Below, in pieces: positions 10,472 through 19,739 of a stretch of 64,000 bases of DNA; the stretch's first letter is position 1; each line of letters begins with the position of its first letter. A program made the translations under genes and the position numbers. The DNA is taken from positions 5,266,001 through 5,330,000 of the forward strand of contig NZ_AQFT02000001.1 in the NCBI RefSeq assembly GCF_000364225.2, in the 5' to 3' direction. Under the pieces are notes generated by a model. It was not told the DNA's origin, did not search any database, and saw only the letters and a program-made list of their open reading frames with translations. The DNA comes from Eubacterium plexicaudatum ASF492 (GTDB lineage Bacteria > Bacillota > Clostridia > Lachnospirales > Lachnospiraceae).

Positions 10472-11317
10472 ATGTTAATATGCAATCAAATTGCGATGGT
10501 CAGACAGCAGGTGCAGGAGTGGAAAAAATCCGGTCTTTCGATCGGGCTTGTTCCGACGATGGGATACCTGCACGAGGGGCATAAAAGTCTGATTGATGCG
10601 GCAAGAAAAGAAAATGACCGGGTTGCAGTCAGCATTTTTGTAAATCCGATGCAGTTTGGGCCGAACGAAGATCTGGCAAGTTATCCGAGAGATTTGGAAA
10701 AAGATGCAAAGTTGTGTGAAGATGCAGGTGTGGATCTCATTTTTCATCCGCAGCCGGAAGAAATGTATAAACAGGGATTTTGCACTTATGTGGATATGAA
10801 TGGCCTGACAACGGAATTGTGTGGAAAAAGTCGGCCGATTCATTTTCGCGGAGTACAGACAGTTGTACTCAAGCTGTTTCATATTGTAACGCCGGACCGC
10901 GCTTATTTTGGGCAAAAAGATGCGCAGCAGCTGGCCGTTGTAAAACGCATGGTGCAGGATTTGAATGTTGGGACCGAGATTATAGGATGTCCGATTATTC
11001 GTGAAGAGGACGGGCTTGCAAAAAGCTCAAGAAATACGTATTTGAATGAAAAAGAACGTCAGGCCGCACTTGTGCTGAGCCGCAGCCTGCAGGTGGGAAA
11101 AGCACTGGTGGATGCCGGTGAGACAAATGCGCAGGCGATCAGACAGGCGATAACCGGAGAAATTGAAAAAGAACCGATGGCAAAGATTGATTATGTAGAT
11201 ATTGTCGATTTTGAAACAATTACACCGATTGAAACGGTACAGGGATCCGTGCTGGTTGCAATTGCCGTATTTATTGGAAAAACAAGGCTGATTGATAATT
11301 TTATCGTTGAGAAATAA
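10472..11317 (+). CDS. panC: Pantothenate synthetase
   Basis: Joins pantoate and beta-alanine with ATP to form pantothenate. The 281 residues include the nucleotidyl-transferase motif PTMGYLHEGHKSLI, the pantoate-binding FVNPMQFGPNEDLASYPR, the VVLKLFHIVTPDRAYFGQKDAQQL block and the KMSKS-like EDGLAKSSRNTYL. AAGGAGA precedes the ATG. It lies 78 bases after panB and 11 bases before panD, so one transcript is likely. Confidence 0.97.
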   Translation: MLICNQIAMVRQQVQEWKKSGLSIGLVPTMGYLHEGHKSLIDAARKENDRVAVSIFVNPMQFGPNEDLASYPRDLEKDAKLCEDAGVDLIFHPQPEEMYKQGFCTYVDMNGLTTELCGKSRPIHFRGVQTVVLKLFHIVTPDRAYFGQKDAQQLAVVKRMVQDLNVGTEIIGCPIIREEDGLAKSSRNTYLNEKERQAALVLSRSLQVGKALVDAGETNAQAIRQAITGEIEKEPMAKIDYVDIVDFETITPIETVQGSVLVAIAVFIGKTRLIDNFIVEK

Positions 11318-11328
11318 GGGGGTTTTTT

Positions 11329-11727
11329 ATGAATCTTACAATGCTAAAGGGAAAAATCCACCGCGCGGTTGTAAAACAGGCGGAGCTGCATTATGTCGGA
11401 AGCATTACAGTGGATACGGATTTGCTGGAAGCAGCCGGTATTCTGGAATATGAAATGGTGCAGATTGTAGACATTGAAAATGGCAACCGGTTCGAGACGT
11501 ATACGATTGCAGGTGAAGCAGGATCAGGTATGATTTGCTTAAACGGAGCAGCAGCCAGACAGGTTGCGGTAGGCGATCATATTATATTAATGAGTTATGC
11601 ACAGATGACGCCGGAGGAGGCAAAACAACATAAACCAAAAGTGGTGTTTGTGGATGAAGACAATCATGTTTCCCGAATTACCAATTATGAAAAATATGGT
11701 GAACTGACGGAAAACTATGTAAAATAA
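11329..11727 (+). CDS. panD: Aspartate 1-decarboxylase
   Basis: Makes beta-alanine from aspartate, the second substrate of PanC. The 132-residue pro-enzyme contains the self-cleavage site Gly-Ser in ELHYVGSITVD, where the serine becomes the pyruvoyl cofactor, and the following family segments LEYEMVQIVDIENGNRFETY and NGAAARQVAVGDHIILMSY. Only 11 bases separate it from panC, so the three genes complete a self-contained pantothenate operon ending at the terminator near 11800. Confidence 0.97.
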   Translation: MNLTMLKGKIHRAVVKQAELHYVGSITVDTDLLEAAGILEYEMVQIVDIENGNRFETYTIAGEAGSGMICLNGAAARQVAVGDHIILMSYAQMTPEEAKQHKPKVVFVDEDNHVSRITNYEKYGELTENYVK

Positions 11728-11760
11728 AAACGTAAGATAATAAAAGCTTATATGATACCA

Positions 11761-11801
11761 GAAAAGGATAGAGCGGGCCGGATACACGCTCTATCCTTTT
11801 T
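11761..11801 (+). terminator. Bidirectional terminator after panD
   Basis: Stem GAAAAGGATAGAGCG / CGCTCTATCCTTTTT with loop GGCCGGATACA. A-rich and T-rich flanks let it serve panD on the plus strand and the convergent gene at 11812-12237 on the minus strand. Confidence 0.85.
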
Positions 11802-11811
11802 CATGGTAAGA

Positions 11812-12237
11812 TTAAGATTTTGCTTCCGTCTTTTCGGAACCCGCGGCAGATTTGTTTTTTGCAGGGTTATTATTAGTGTGCATATATTTGCGCAGCACAA
11901 ACAGTATTGCGATGCTCAATACGGAGACAAAGTCTTCAAACGGCGTCGTTTCTCCGACAATCATATGCCGCGCAACAAGGAAAATCAGCACCTGAATAAC
12001 ATTGTCCGGGTTCGGATGGCAGAGCATTTCCAAAAATTCTATACCGATAACAAGAACAAATATTTTTTCCAGATAATGCCGGAAGGTAGTCATATCATTA
12101 ATCAGTTCTTCGAAAAGTTTAATATCGTCTTTTAAAAGACCGAAAATGGATATAATAATACCAAGTAATACAAACACAGCGACGACCAGTTCCAGGATTC
12201 TGCAGATCTGCTGAAGTATTTTTACTATTTTTTTCAT
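11812..12237 (-). CDS. PsiE-like small membrane protein
   Basis: A 141-residue membrane protein with about four hydrophobic helices and a charged C-terminal tail. The segment around IFVLVIGIEFLEML and FLVARHMIVGETTPFEDF resembles PsiE, a phosphate-starvation-inducible inner-membrane family whose biochemical role is unknown. GGAGAG lies just before the start. Assignment rests on the hydrophobic pattern and the ARHMIVG-like motif only. Confidence 0.55.
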   Translation of the reverse strand: MKKIVKILQQICRILELVVAVFVLLGIIISIFGLLKDDIKLFEELINDMTTFRHYLEKIFVLVIGIEFLEMLCHPNPDNVIQVLIFLVARHMIVGETTPFEDFVSVLSIAILFVLRKYMHTNNNPAKNKSAAGSEKTEAKS

Positions 12238-12310
12238 AGAACTCTCCTTTCTCTCATTGTTAACGAAATACTTCTTCTTAATGTTATATTAAAAGGGATA
12301 GCGTATAAGG

Positions 12311-12352
12311 TTGTCAAGATAATTTTGTCCGATTTATATTTTATCTTGACAA
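12311..12352. promoter_or_regulatory. Inverted repeat overlapping the hemolysin III promoter
   Basis: A perfect 10-bp inverted repeat: TTGTCAAGAT (12311-12320) and ATCTTGACAA (12343-12352). The right arm covers the -35 box of the promoter at 12346-12374, a position suited to a repressor operator or looped site. Confidence 0.5.
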
Positions 12353-12374
12353 ACGGATCAAATCAGGATAATAT
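12346..12374 (+). promoter_or_regulatory. Strong sigma-A promoter of the hemolysin III gene
   Basis: Perfect -35 TTGACA (12346-12351), 17-base spacer and TAATAT (12369-12374), about 95 bases before the start at 12468. Confidence 0.75.
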
Positions 12375-12467
12375 ACATAGTAATGAATACTACATAACAA
12401 GATATTGAATAATATATAATAAAGAAAAAGAAATTTGAATATATATATTATGTAAGGAGGAATTACT

Positions 12468-13118
12468 ATGGAGATTACGATTCGGGAGCCAGGAAGCGCG
12501 ATTACACATTTTATCGGAATGTTGTCGGCAGTAGCCGCATCCGCACCGCTATTGATTAAAGCAGGGGTTACATCAGGCGTTCGGTGCGCGGTGGCAATGG
12601 GAATTTTTATGTGCAGTATGATATTGCTGTATGGAGCCAGTACGATGTATCATTCGGTGAACGTCTCAGATAAAATATTAAACGTATTTCGCAAGATTGA
12701 TCATATGATGATTTTTGTGCTGATTGCAGGTTCTTATACACCGGTTTGCCTGATTGTATTAGGCGGTACACAGGGCTATACACTTTTGGCTGTTGTATGG
12801 GGAATTGCGGTCGTTGGCATGGGAATTAAGGCGGTCTGGATTACATGTCCGAAATGGTTCTCTTCCGTTATTTATATAGCAATGGGATGGGTATGCGTGG
12901 CAGTATTTGGAACACTTTTGCGAACGCTGCCTGTACAGGCGTTTTTATGGCTGCTTGCAGGTGGAATTATTTATACGATCGGCGGCGTGATTTACGCGCT
13001 GAAGCTGCCGATTTTTAATCGGAATCACAAATATTTCGGGTCGCATGAAATTTTCCATCTGTTTGTGATGGCTGGCAGTATCTGCCATTTCATATTTATG
13101 TATCGGTATGTGGCTTAG
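12468..13118 (+). CDS. Hemolysin III / PAQR-family membrane protein (YqfA-like)
   Basis: Seven-helix membrane protein of 216 residues in the HlyIII/PAQR family. Conserved features are STMYHS, KIDHMMIFVLIAGSYTP and the C-terminal HEIFHLFV, whose histidines and acidic residues bind zinc in the hydrolase-like PAQR core. A haemolytic role is historical; bacterial members are more likely lipid-modifying enzymes. TAAGGAGG precedes the ATG. The stop codon lies inside a copy of the TAGAGTGTGTCTTAAAA repeat family, so the natural C-terminus may have been altered by that repeat. Confidence 0.9.
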   Translation: MEITIREPGSAITHFIGMLSAVAASAPLLIKAGVTSGVRCAVAMGIFMCSMILLYGASTMYHSVNVSDKILNVFRKIDHMMIFVLIAGSYTPVCLIVLGGTQGYTLLAVVWGIAVVGMGIKAVWITCPKWFSSVIYIAMGWVCVAVFGTLLRTLPVQAFLWLLAGGIIYTIGGVIYALKLPIFNRNHKYFGSHEIFHLFVMAGSICHFIFMYRYVA

Positions 13119-13133
13119 AGCGTGTCTTAAAAT
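13116..13133. repeat. Solo end of the TAGAGTGTGTCTTAAAA repeat family
   Basis: TAGAGCGTGTCTTAAAAT (13116-13133) matches the arms of the palindromic repeat at 15539-15621 with one difference. It supplies the stop codon of the hemolysin III gene. Confidence 0.5.
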
Positions 13134-13140
13134 AGCAATC

Positions 13141-13182
13141 AAAAACGTCGGATGCAGGTCAATGCAATCCGGCGTTTTTTGA
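13141..13182 (+). terminator. Terminator after hemolysin III gene
   Basis: Hairpin with arms AAAACGTCGGAT and ATCCGGCGTTTT, loop of about 13 bases, and a run of six T. Located 23 bases after the stop. Confidence 0.7.
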
Positions 13183-13283
13183 GCAATAATCACATAGAAC
13201 GGGACGGAAGAGACATTTTTTTCAGATATAATGGCTGATGCGGCCGCAGAAATATGTGCTATAATAGGAGCAGGAGGATTGGA

Positions 13284-14087
13284 ATGATGGAAGGAAAACA
13301 TACGGTGTGGATGCGGCCAAAGCTTGGCATCAGCGGAAGCACATTGAAATTGATTGCCGTAATTTCCATGATCATTGATCATACGGCGGCAGGTGTTTTA
13401 GGCAGATATCTGTCCATGAGCGGACTGATGGAGCTTACGGGTGATGTTGCCGAAGGTCAGCAGTGGTTCAATCAGAATGCACAGCTGTTTACTGCTTATT
13501 ATACAATGCGGATGATTGGCAGACTGGCATTTCCGATTTATTGCTTTTTAATGGCAGAGGGGCTTGCGCATACGCATAACAAAATCAAATATGCGGAAAG
13601 GCTGCTGCTGTTTGCGATAATTTCGGAAATTCCGTTTGATTTGCTGTTTCGAGGAAAAATTCTGGAATTCGGTTACCAGAATGTATTTTTTACATTATTT
13701 ATCGGGTTGGTTGTGATTATCGGTATTGAGTGTGCGCGGGAACGACTGGGCGGCCGTGTGATACCGGAAATTTTATCGGTGATTGTGATTCTTGGGGCAG
13801 GCATGGCTGCTGCGCAACTGGCGAAAACGGATTACGCCGCACTTGGCGTATTATGTATCGCAGTGATCTATACATATCGACAGAAAAAGGTGTGGCAGAT
13901 TGTGGCAGGGTGTCTGGTGTTCATATGGGAGCCGCCGGCTTTGCTCGCCTTTATACCGATTGGTTTTTATAACGGAAAACGAGGCTGGAAGCTGAAATAT
14001 TTCTTTTATCTGGTTTATCCGGTACATTTGCTTTTGTTATATTTGGTTTGCGTGGTGCTTGGCATTGCGCCGTATGCAGCGCAATAG
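13284..14087 (+). CDS. TraX-like membrane protein
   Basis: Polytopic membrane protein of 267 residues belonging to the TraX family (in F plasmids TraX acetylates pilin). The typical N-terminal LKLIAVISMIIDHTAA and the MRMIGRLAFPIYCFLMAEG block are present, with seven to eight further hydrophobic helices. In Firmicutes such chromosomal TraX proteins are common and probably act as membrane acyltransferases of unknown target. AGGAGG lies 6 bases before ATG 13284. The MATE gene follows 18 bases later. Confidence 0.85.
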   Translation: MMEGKHTVWMRPKLGISGSTLKLIAVISMIIDHTAAGVLGRYLSMSGLMELTGDVAEGQQWFNQNAQLFTAYYTMRMIGRLAFPIYCFLMAEGLAHTHNKIKYAERLLLFAIISEIPFDLLFRGKILEFGYQNVFFTLFIGLVVIIGIECARERLGGRVIPEILSVIVILGAGMAAAQLAKTDYAALGVLCIAVIYTYRQKKVWQIVAGCLVFIWEPPALLAFIPIGFYNGKRGWKLKYFFYLVYPVHLLLLYLVCVVLGIAPYAAQ

Positions 14088-14105
14088 GAGGGAATAGTAA
14101 CTGTT

Positions 14106-15458
14106 ATGGAACAGGAAGTTCATAAGGAAATTTTTTACACACGGCAGCAGCTGGCCAGATTGATCTGGCCGCTGCTGCTGGAACAGTTTTTGGCGGTTAC
14201 AATGGGGCTTGCAGATACATTTATGGTATCCGGTATCAGTGAGGCTGCCGTATCCAGCGTTAGTCTGGTAGATACCTTGAATGTGCTGGTCTTTCAGATT
14301 TTATCGGCGCTGGCATCCGGCGGTGCGGTGGTTGTCAGCCAATATATGGGCCAGAAAAACATTCGGAGGATGAAAAAGTGTTCGGCGCAGCTGTATAGCG
14401 TGCTGCTGATCGGTACGACTGTTATCATGCTGATCGCAGCAGTCGGAAACAGGAGGATTCTGCGATTTGTATTTGGAAGCATTGACAGCCATGTAATGGA
14501 ATATGCGCAGATTTATTTTCTGATCAGTGCGGTGTCATATCCTTTTATGGGGGCGTATAGTGCGGGTGCAGCGTTATTTCGTGCACAGGGTAACAGTAAA
14601 GTGAGCATGAAAGCCAGTCTGGTTATGAATGTGATTAATATTGTGGGAAATGCGCTGCTTATTTACGGGTTCCGTATGGGAGTGCTGGGAGCAGCGGTTG
14701 CGACGCTTGCAGGGCGTGTTTTCTCCGCGGTCTGGGTAACCATGCAGCAGCAGAAAGCAGATAATCCGTTTCGGATTGATCAGATATCGGATTTGAATCC
14801 GGAGAGAGATCAGATACGGCCGATTCTCGTAATTGGAATTCCGAGCGGACTGGAAAACGGTATGTTTCAGATCGGAAAGCTGTGTGTCAGCAGTCTGACA
14901 GCAACGCTTGGTACATCGGCCATTGCGGCAAATGCAGTGGCGAATACGGTTGCAACGGTAGCAAATATTCCGGGAAATACGATTGGACTTGCGGTCATCC
15001 CTGTGATCGGCAGGTGTCTGGGCGCAGGCGATAAAGAGCAGGCAAACCGCTATGCAAGGCAGCTTATGATGCTGGCGGCTGTCGGACTGGCTGGAATGAA
15101 CATTGCGGTATATGCCACTATCCCGGCAGTGGCCGCAGCCTATCATCTGACTTATGCGGCAAAAGAAATGTGCATAGCAGTGATTCGCCTGTTTTGCATA
15201 TTCAGCATTTTTTTCTGGGCGCTAAGCTTTACACTGCCGCAAATACTGCGCAGCGGGGGAGATGCAAAGTTTACCATGAGCGTTAGTATTTTAAGCATGT
15301 GGATATTTCGGGTCGTACTGTCCTATTTGTTTGTGCTGAAAATGGATATGGGATTAATGGGCGTGTGGCTAGGAATGTGTATTGACTGGATTTGCAGAAG
15401 TATTTTCTTTGGAATTCGATTCCGTGGTGGAAAATGGATGGAGCACAAGGTTATATAG
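14106..15458 (+). CDS. MATE-family efflux transporter
   Basis: A 450-residue, twelve-helix cation-coupled multidrug or metabolite exporter. The two halves each show MATE patterns: LIWPLLLEQFLAVTMGLADTFMVS in the first and GIPSGLENGMFQIGKLCVSSL in the second, plus ANAVANTVATVANIPGNTIG. It lies 18 bases after the TraX-like gene and is probably cotranscribed. Substrate unknown. Confidence 0.93.
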   Translation: MEQEVHKEIFYTRQQLARLIWPLLLEQFLAVTMGLADTFMVSGISEAAVSSVSLVDTLNVLVFQILSALASGGAVVVSQYMGQKNIRRMKKCSAQLYSVLLIGTTVIMLIAAVGNRRILRFVFGSIDSHVMEYAQIYFLISAVSYPFMGAYSAGAALFRAQGNSKVSMKASLVMNVINIVGNALLIYGFRMGVLGAAVATLAGRVFSAVWVTMQQQKADNPFRIDQISDLNPERDQIRPILVIGIPSGLENGMFQIGKLCVSSLTATLGTSAIAANAVANTVATVANIPGNTIGLAVIPVIGRCLGAGDKEQANRYARQLMMLAAVGLAGMNIAVYATIPAVAAAYHLTYAAKEMCIAVIRLFCIFSIFFWALSFTLPQILRSGGDAKFTMSVSILSMWIFRVVLSYLFVLKMDMGLMGVWLGMCIDWICRSIFFGIRFRGGKWMEHKVI

Positions 15459-15538
15459 TAAATAAAAACCGCTTGCTTTTCAATGTCTGATATCGTATCA
15501 TATATACTTAGTGGGAATAATGTGGAATTCATGGAGCA

Positions 15539-15621
15539 CTAGAGTGTGTCTTAAAATTGCTTTCTGTCAACTGTGCGTCACAATTGCAGATGGCAGGAAT
15601 GAATTTTAAGACACACTCTAG
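15539..15621. repeat. 83-bp palindromic repeat element
   Basis: A perfect 20-bp inverted repeat: CTAGAGTGTGTCTTAAAATT (15539-15558) and its reverse complement at 15602-15621, around a 43-base centre. The right half is identical over 37 bases to 57341-57377, and single arms recur at 13116 and 60984. This fits a miniature inverted-repeat element lying between the MATE and Rrf2 genes; no duplication of flanking bases is clear. Confidence 0.75.
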
Positions 15622-15641
15622 GTATATAGGGAGGAATCGTT

Positions 15642-16075
15642 ATGAGAATATCGACAAAAGGCAGATATGCACTGCGTCTGATGCTGGATTTGGCGCTGCA
15701 TGATACAGGAACTCCGGTAAGGATTAAGGAAATTGCCGCAAGGCAGGAAATATCGGATAAGTATTTGGAACAGATCGTTGCGGTGTTAAATAAGGCGGGG
15801 TATGTCCGCAGCGTGCGTGGGCCGCAGGGCGGTTATCTGCTGACAAGGCCGACGGAAGAATATACGGTCGGGATGATACTGCGCCTGACAGAAGGAAGTC
15901 TTGCACCGGTAGAATGTCTGGATTCGGAAATAGGCGGATGTGAAAAAAGTGACGACTGCGTTACCGTATTGGTGTATCGAAAATGAATGAGGCTGTGAAT
16001 GATGTGATTGACCATATTACGCTTGCAGATCTGATGGGATGGAAGCTGCAAAAAGATGGGGATTACAGTATATGA
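15642..16075 (+). CDS. Rrf2/IscR-family iron-sulfur transcription regulator (frameshift near 3' end)
   Basis: Winged-helix regulator with N-terminus MRISTKGRYALRLMLDLA and recognition segment SDKYLEQIVAVLNKAGYVRSVRGPQGGY. Three cysteines (PVECLDSEIGGCEKSDDC) occupy the [2Fe-2S] ligand positions of IscR/CymR-like proteins, so it probably senses iron-sulfur or redox state. An A4 run at 15980-15983 shifts the frame; one extra A gives the family C-terminus NDVIDHITLADLMGW and an end at 16075. GGAGG precedes the ATG. No isc/suf or cysteine genes are adjacent. Confidence 0.85.
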
Positions 16076-16141
16076 GCAGCCGTCGGATGATGCGGCAGAC
16101 AAGAATGAGTCTGCCGCGTTTTCATTTTGTTTTAACAGGAT

Positions 16142-17868
16142 TTAACGAAAGCTTTTAATCCATGTAATTAAAGAATCGTGATATACATTTGCTTCTACGT
16201 CTTTGCGCATCTGATCTGTCACCGGGCCGTTCTTTTCCATAATGGCAAGAATTGCCTCCTGCAGTCCTGCGATCTTTCCGTCTTCAAAATCCTGTGAATG
16301 CGCACAAGCGGCAGGGGCTGTATTTTGGACGGTCTGCGGAGCAGCTTCCTTTGGTGCGGAGTCATTCGTATCTGCAGGTTCAGCTGCAGATGGAACCGGT
16401 TGCGGTTCCGGAACAACCGGTGCCGAAGGGGTTGCCGGTGCTGCAGGGGTTTTTGGCGCTGCAGGTGCGATCGGCTCGTTATGAACCGGTACTACAGGTG
16501 TTACGGACATGTCGTGGTCGGATGTCACCGGCAGCCAGATGTCACCGCTGTTTGCTCTGATATTTACGACAATATTACCACCGTTAACCGATACTTTTTC
16601 GCCGGATAATACTCCGACATATTCGGCTGCATTGCCGGCGCGCAGTGTCATCACGTAATCGCTGTCATCGTTGTTTACGGCTGTAATAACGGATTGTCCG
16701 TTATAATTTCTGGAATAGGCATACTGACGGTTGGTCAGCAGCAGTTCCTGATAATCGCCATAAGAAAGAGCCGGTGTAGTCTGGCGGACTTTTCCTAATG
16801 CCGCGATCAGGCGGGTATAAGCATTTTTTGTTACGGCATCCTCATAATTCGACAGTTCCAGCGCCGGGCGCAGAGAATCGTCGGAAAAACGTTCTTTTTT
16901 TCCTTCGATGCCGAATTCGGAGCCATAGTAAACAGACGGAACACCCGGCAATGTATACATCAGGATATGAACAGGCGTAAAATGAGCTTTGTTGTTCAGC
17001 TTTGTGTAAATACGTTCCACATCGTGGTTGTCCGCAAAATTATAAAGTTTTAACCCGTCAGGCCGGCTGCCGCCCATTTCATACAGACGTTTTACCGTAT
17101 GTGCAATTTCAAAATAATTGTGGTCGTTGTGACCGGAGTAAAGAGCTTTATGCAGGTTGTAGTTGGTAACGGAATGCAGGGTTCCTTCGTTTACCCAACG
17201 TGTATAATCGCCATGGATGACTTCACCCATCAGCCAGAAATCAGGCTTTACTTCATTTGCAACATGACGCAGAGCTTTCATATATTCGAAATCCAGTACG
17301 TCTGCGGCGTCCAGACGAATGCCGTCAATGTCGAATTCACTGACCCAAAAGCGGATGACATCACAGATATAGTCTCTGACGGCAGGATTATGTTGATTTA
17401 ACTTGACAAGCAGGTTATATCCGCCCCAGTTCTCATAAGAAAATCCGTCGTTATATTCGTTGTTTCCCCAGAAATTGACATTGCAGTACCAGTCTTTATA
17501 AGGCGAATTTTCCCGGTTTTTTTTGATATCCTGAAATGCAAAAAATCACGTCCGGTATGGTTGAAAACGCCGTCTAAAATGACCCGTATGCCCTGTTCGT
17601 GGCATTTGGCCACATAGTTTGTCAGGTCTTCGTTTGTACCAAGACGGCTGTCCAGCTTTTTGTAGTCGGTTGTTTCATAACCATGCCCTACGGATTCAAA
17701 CAGCGGACCAATGTAGATTGCATTGCAGCCGATTTCTTTTACATGTGCAATCCAAGGGATTAATGAGTTCAGGCGGTGCTGCGGAGCTTCATAGTGATTT
17801 TCTTTTGGCGCTCCGGTAAGACCTAATGGATAAATGTGATAAAACACAGCTTCATCATACCATGCCAT
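16142..17868 (-). CDS. GH13 alpha-amylase-type glucanase with Pro/Ala-rich linker and extra C-terminal domain (frameshifted)
   Basis: Alpha-glucan hydrolase of family GH13. Conserved regions are DGVFNHTGRDF, GVRLDAADV (nucleophile Asp), GEVIHGDY (acid/base Glu) and FADNHDVER. There is no signal peptide, so the enzyme appears cytoplasmic. After the catalytic part come an all-beta domain, a linker of about 65 residues rich in Pro, Ala and Val, and a final helix pair (about 50 residues, GKIAGLQEAILAIMEKNG). The frame breaks at A6 17540-17545 (plus strand); one extra base restores GRDFFAFQDIKKN. TAGGAGG precedes the start. Confidence 0.88.
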
Positions 17869-18058
17869 ATGTTAACCTCCTAAATGTTATATACTTTTTT
17901 ATTTTTGTCACTGCGTTCTATTTTAGCATGAAAAGATGGATGTTCAATATTTTATCGTTTATTTAATATAGAAACTGTCAAGAAACAATTTTTTTAATGA
18001 CAAATAACTAAAAAAGAGTAACATAGGGATAGCAGAAATTATTTTTGGGAGGTGCTTT

Positions 18059-19653
18059 ATGAGCAAAATGAAAGAAATTATAGAGAGTGGAAAAGCCGTA
18101 TTGGGGATAGAGTTTGGTTCTACCCGTATTAAAGCCGTGCTGATCGGAGAAGATAATACACCGATTGCATCGGGTGCCCACGATTGGGAAAACCGTCTGG
18201 AGAACGGCATCTGGACGTATTCGCCGGATGATATTTGGACGGGTCTTCGGGACAGCTATACAAAAATGACGGAAGATGTAAAAAACAATATGATGCGGAG
18301 GTAACGAGCCTTGCTGCGATTGGATTTTCTGCCATGATGCATGGATATATGGTATTTGACAAGGGCGGAGAGCTGCTTGTACCTTTCCGTACATGGAGAA
18401 ATACAATTACCGAACCGGCAAGTGAACAGCTGACGGAGCTGTTTCAGTATCATATTCCGCAAAGATGGAGTATTGCGCATCTCGATCAGTGTATACTAAA
18501 CGGAGACGAGCATGTGGCAAAGATTGATTATCTGGTTACGCTTGCCGGCTATATTCACTGGCAGCTGACCGGAGAGAGGGTGCTTGGTGTCGGTGAAGCA
18601 TCCGGTATGTTTCCGATTGATATTGCAACCGGCGACTACAATCAGCAGATGATTGATCGGTTTGACCAAAGAATCTCGGAGAAGGGATATGCATGGAAGC
18701 TCAGAGACATACTGCCGAAAGTGCTTTCGGCCGGTGATGCGGCAGGAAATCTGACAGAAGAAGGTGCAAAAAAACTGGATGTATCCGGAAAGCTGCAGGC
18801 CGGTATACCGGTCTGTCCGCCGGAGGGCGACGCAGGTACGGGCATGGTTGCGACGAACAGCGTAGCGGTGCGTACCGGCAATGTATCGGCAGGTACTTCC
18901 GTATTTGGCATGGTAGTTATGGAAAAAGAACTGTCAAAAGTGTATGAAGAAATTGATCTGGTAACGACACCAACCGGAAATCTTGTAGGTATGGTGCACT
19001 GTAATAACTGTACATCCGATCTCAATGCATGGGTGAATCTGTTTAAAGAATTTGCTGAGAGTTTTGGTATGAAAGTTGATATGAATGAACTGTTTGGTAC
19101 ATTATATAAAAAAGCTCTGGAAGGAGACAAAAATTGCGGCGGACTGCTTGCCTACAATTATTTTTCCGGTGAGCATGTGACAAAGTTTGAAGAAGGACGT
19201 CCGTTGTTTGTACGGAAACCGGACAGCAACTTTAATCTTGCCAACTTTATGCGCGTACATCTGATGGCGTCTTTAAGTGTATTAAAAACAGGACTGAATC
19301 TGATGCTCAAGCAGGAGGGCGTAAAAGTAGATAAGATGTTAGGGCATGGCGGCCTGTTTAAAACAAAAGGCGTAGGTCAGAGTATTTTGGCGGCGGCAAT
19401 TGATGCTCCCGTATTTGTAATGGAAACTGCCGGAGAAGGCGGTGCATGGGGAATTGCTCTGCTGGCGTCTTATATGGTTCATAAGGAAGACGGGGAAAGT
19501 CTGGATGGCTATCTGAACAATAAAGTATTTGCCGGACAGGAAGGAACCAAGATGGACCCGGATCCGGCGGATGTGAAAGGATTTGATGAATTTTTAAAGA
19601 CTTATGCCGCGGGACTGCCGATTGAGAGAGCAGCGGTGGATCATATGGCGTAA
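18059..19653 (+). CDS. FGGY-family carbohydrate kinase (frameshifted)
   Basis: Sugar kinase of the FGGY fold (xylulokinase/ribulokinase group), with phosphate-1 loop GIEFGSTRIKAVLIG at the N-terminus, FSAMMHGYMVF, the nucleotide-binding GNVSAGTSVFGMV and the C-terminal GHGGLFKTKGVGQ motif. The sugar is not certain. An A6 run at 18280-18285 breaks the frame after 74 residues; one extra A gives one protein of about 532 residues. GGGAGGTG precedes ATG 18059. It is transcribed away from the GH13 gene. Confidence 0.88.
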
Positions 19654-19739
19654 GTATACTATCGTGTAGATATTGACTTGTTGCAGGAAATCATGATAAA
19701 TTATATAGAATCAGATAATAGGAAACGGAGAATTTAACA

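Noticed and set aside
14574..15146. Minus-strand 190-codon frame opposite the MATE gene
   Set aside because: Cys/His/Arg-rich composition, no family resemblance and complete overlap with a clear transporter gene.
19654..19739. T-box leader of trpS
   Set aside because: The leader has only 86 bases and lacks the conserved T-box sequence and terminator/antiterminator pair.
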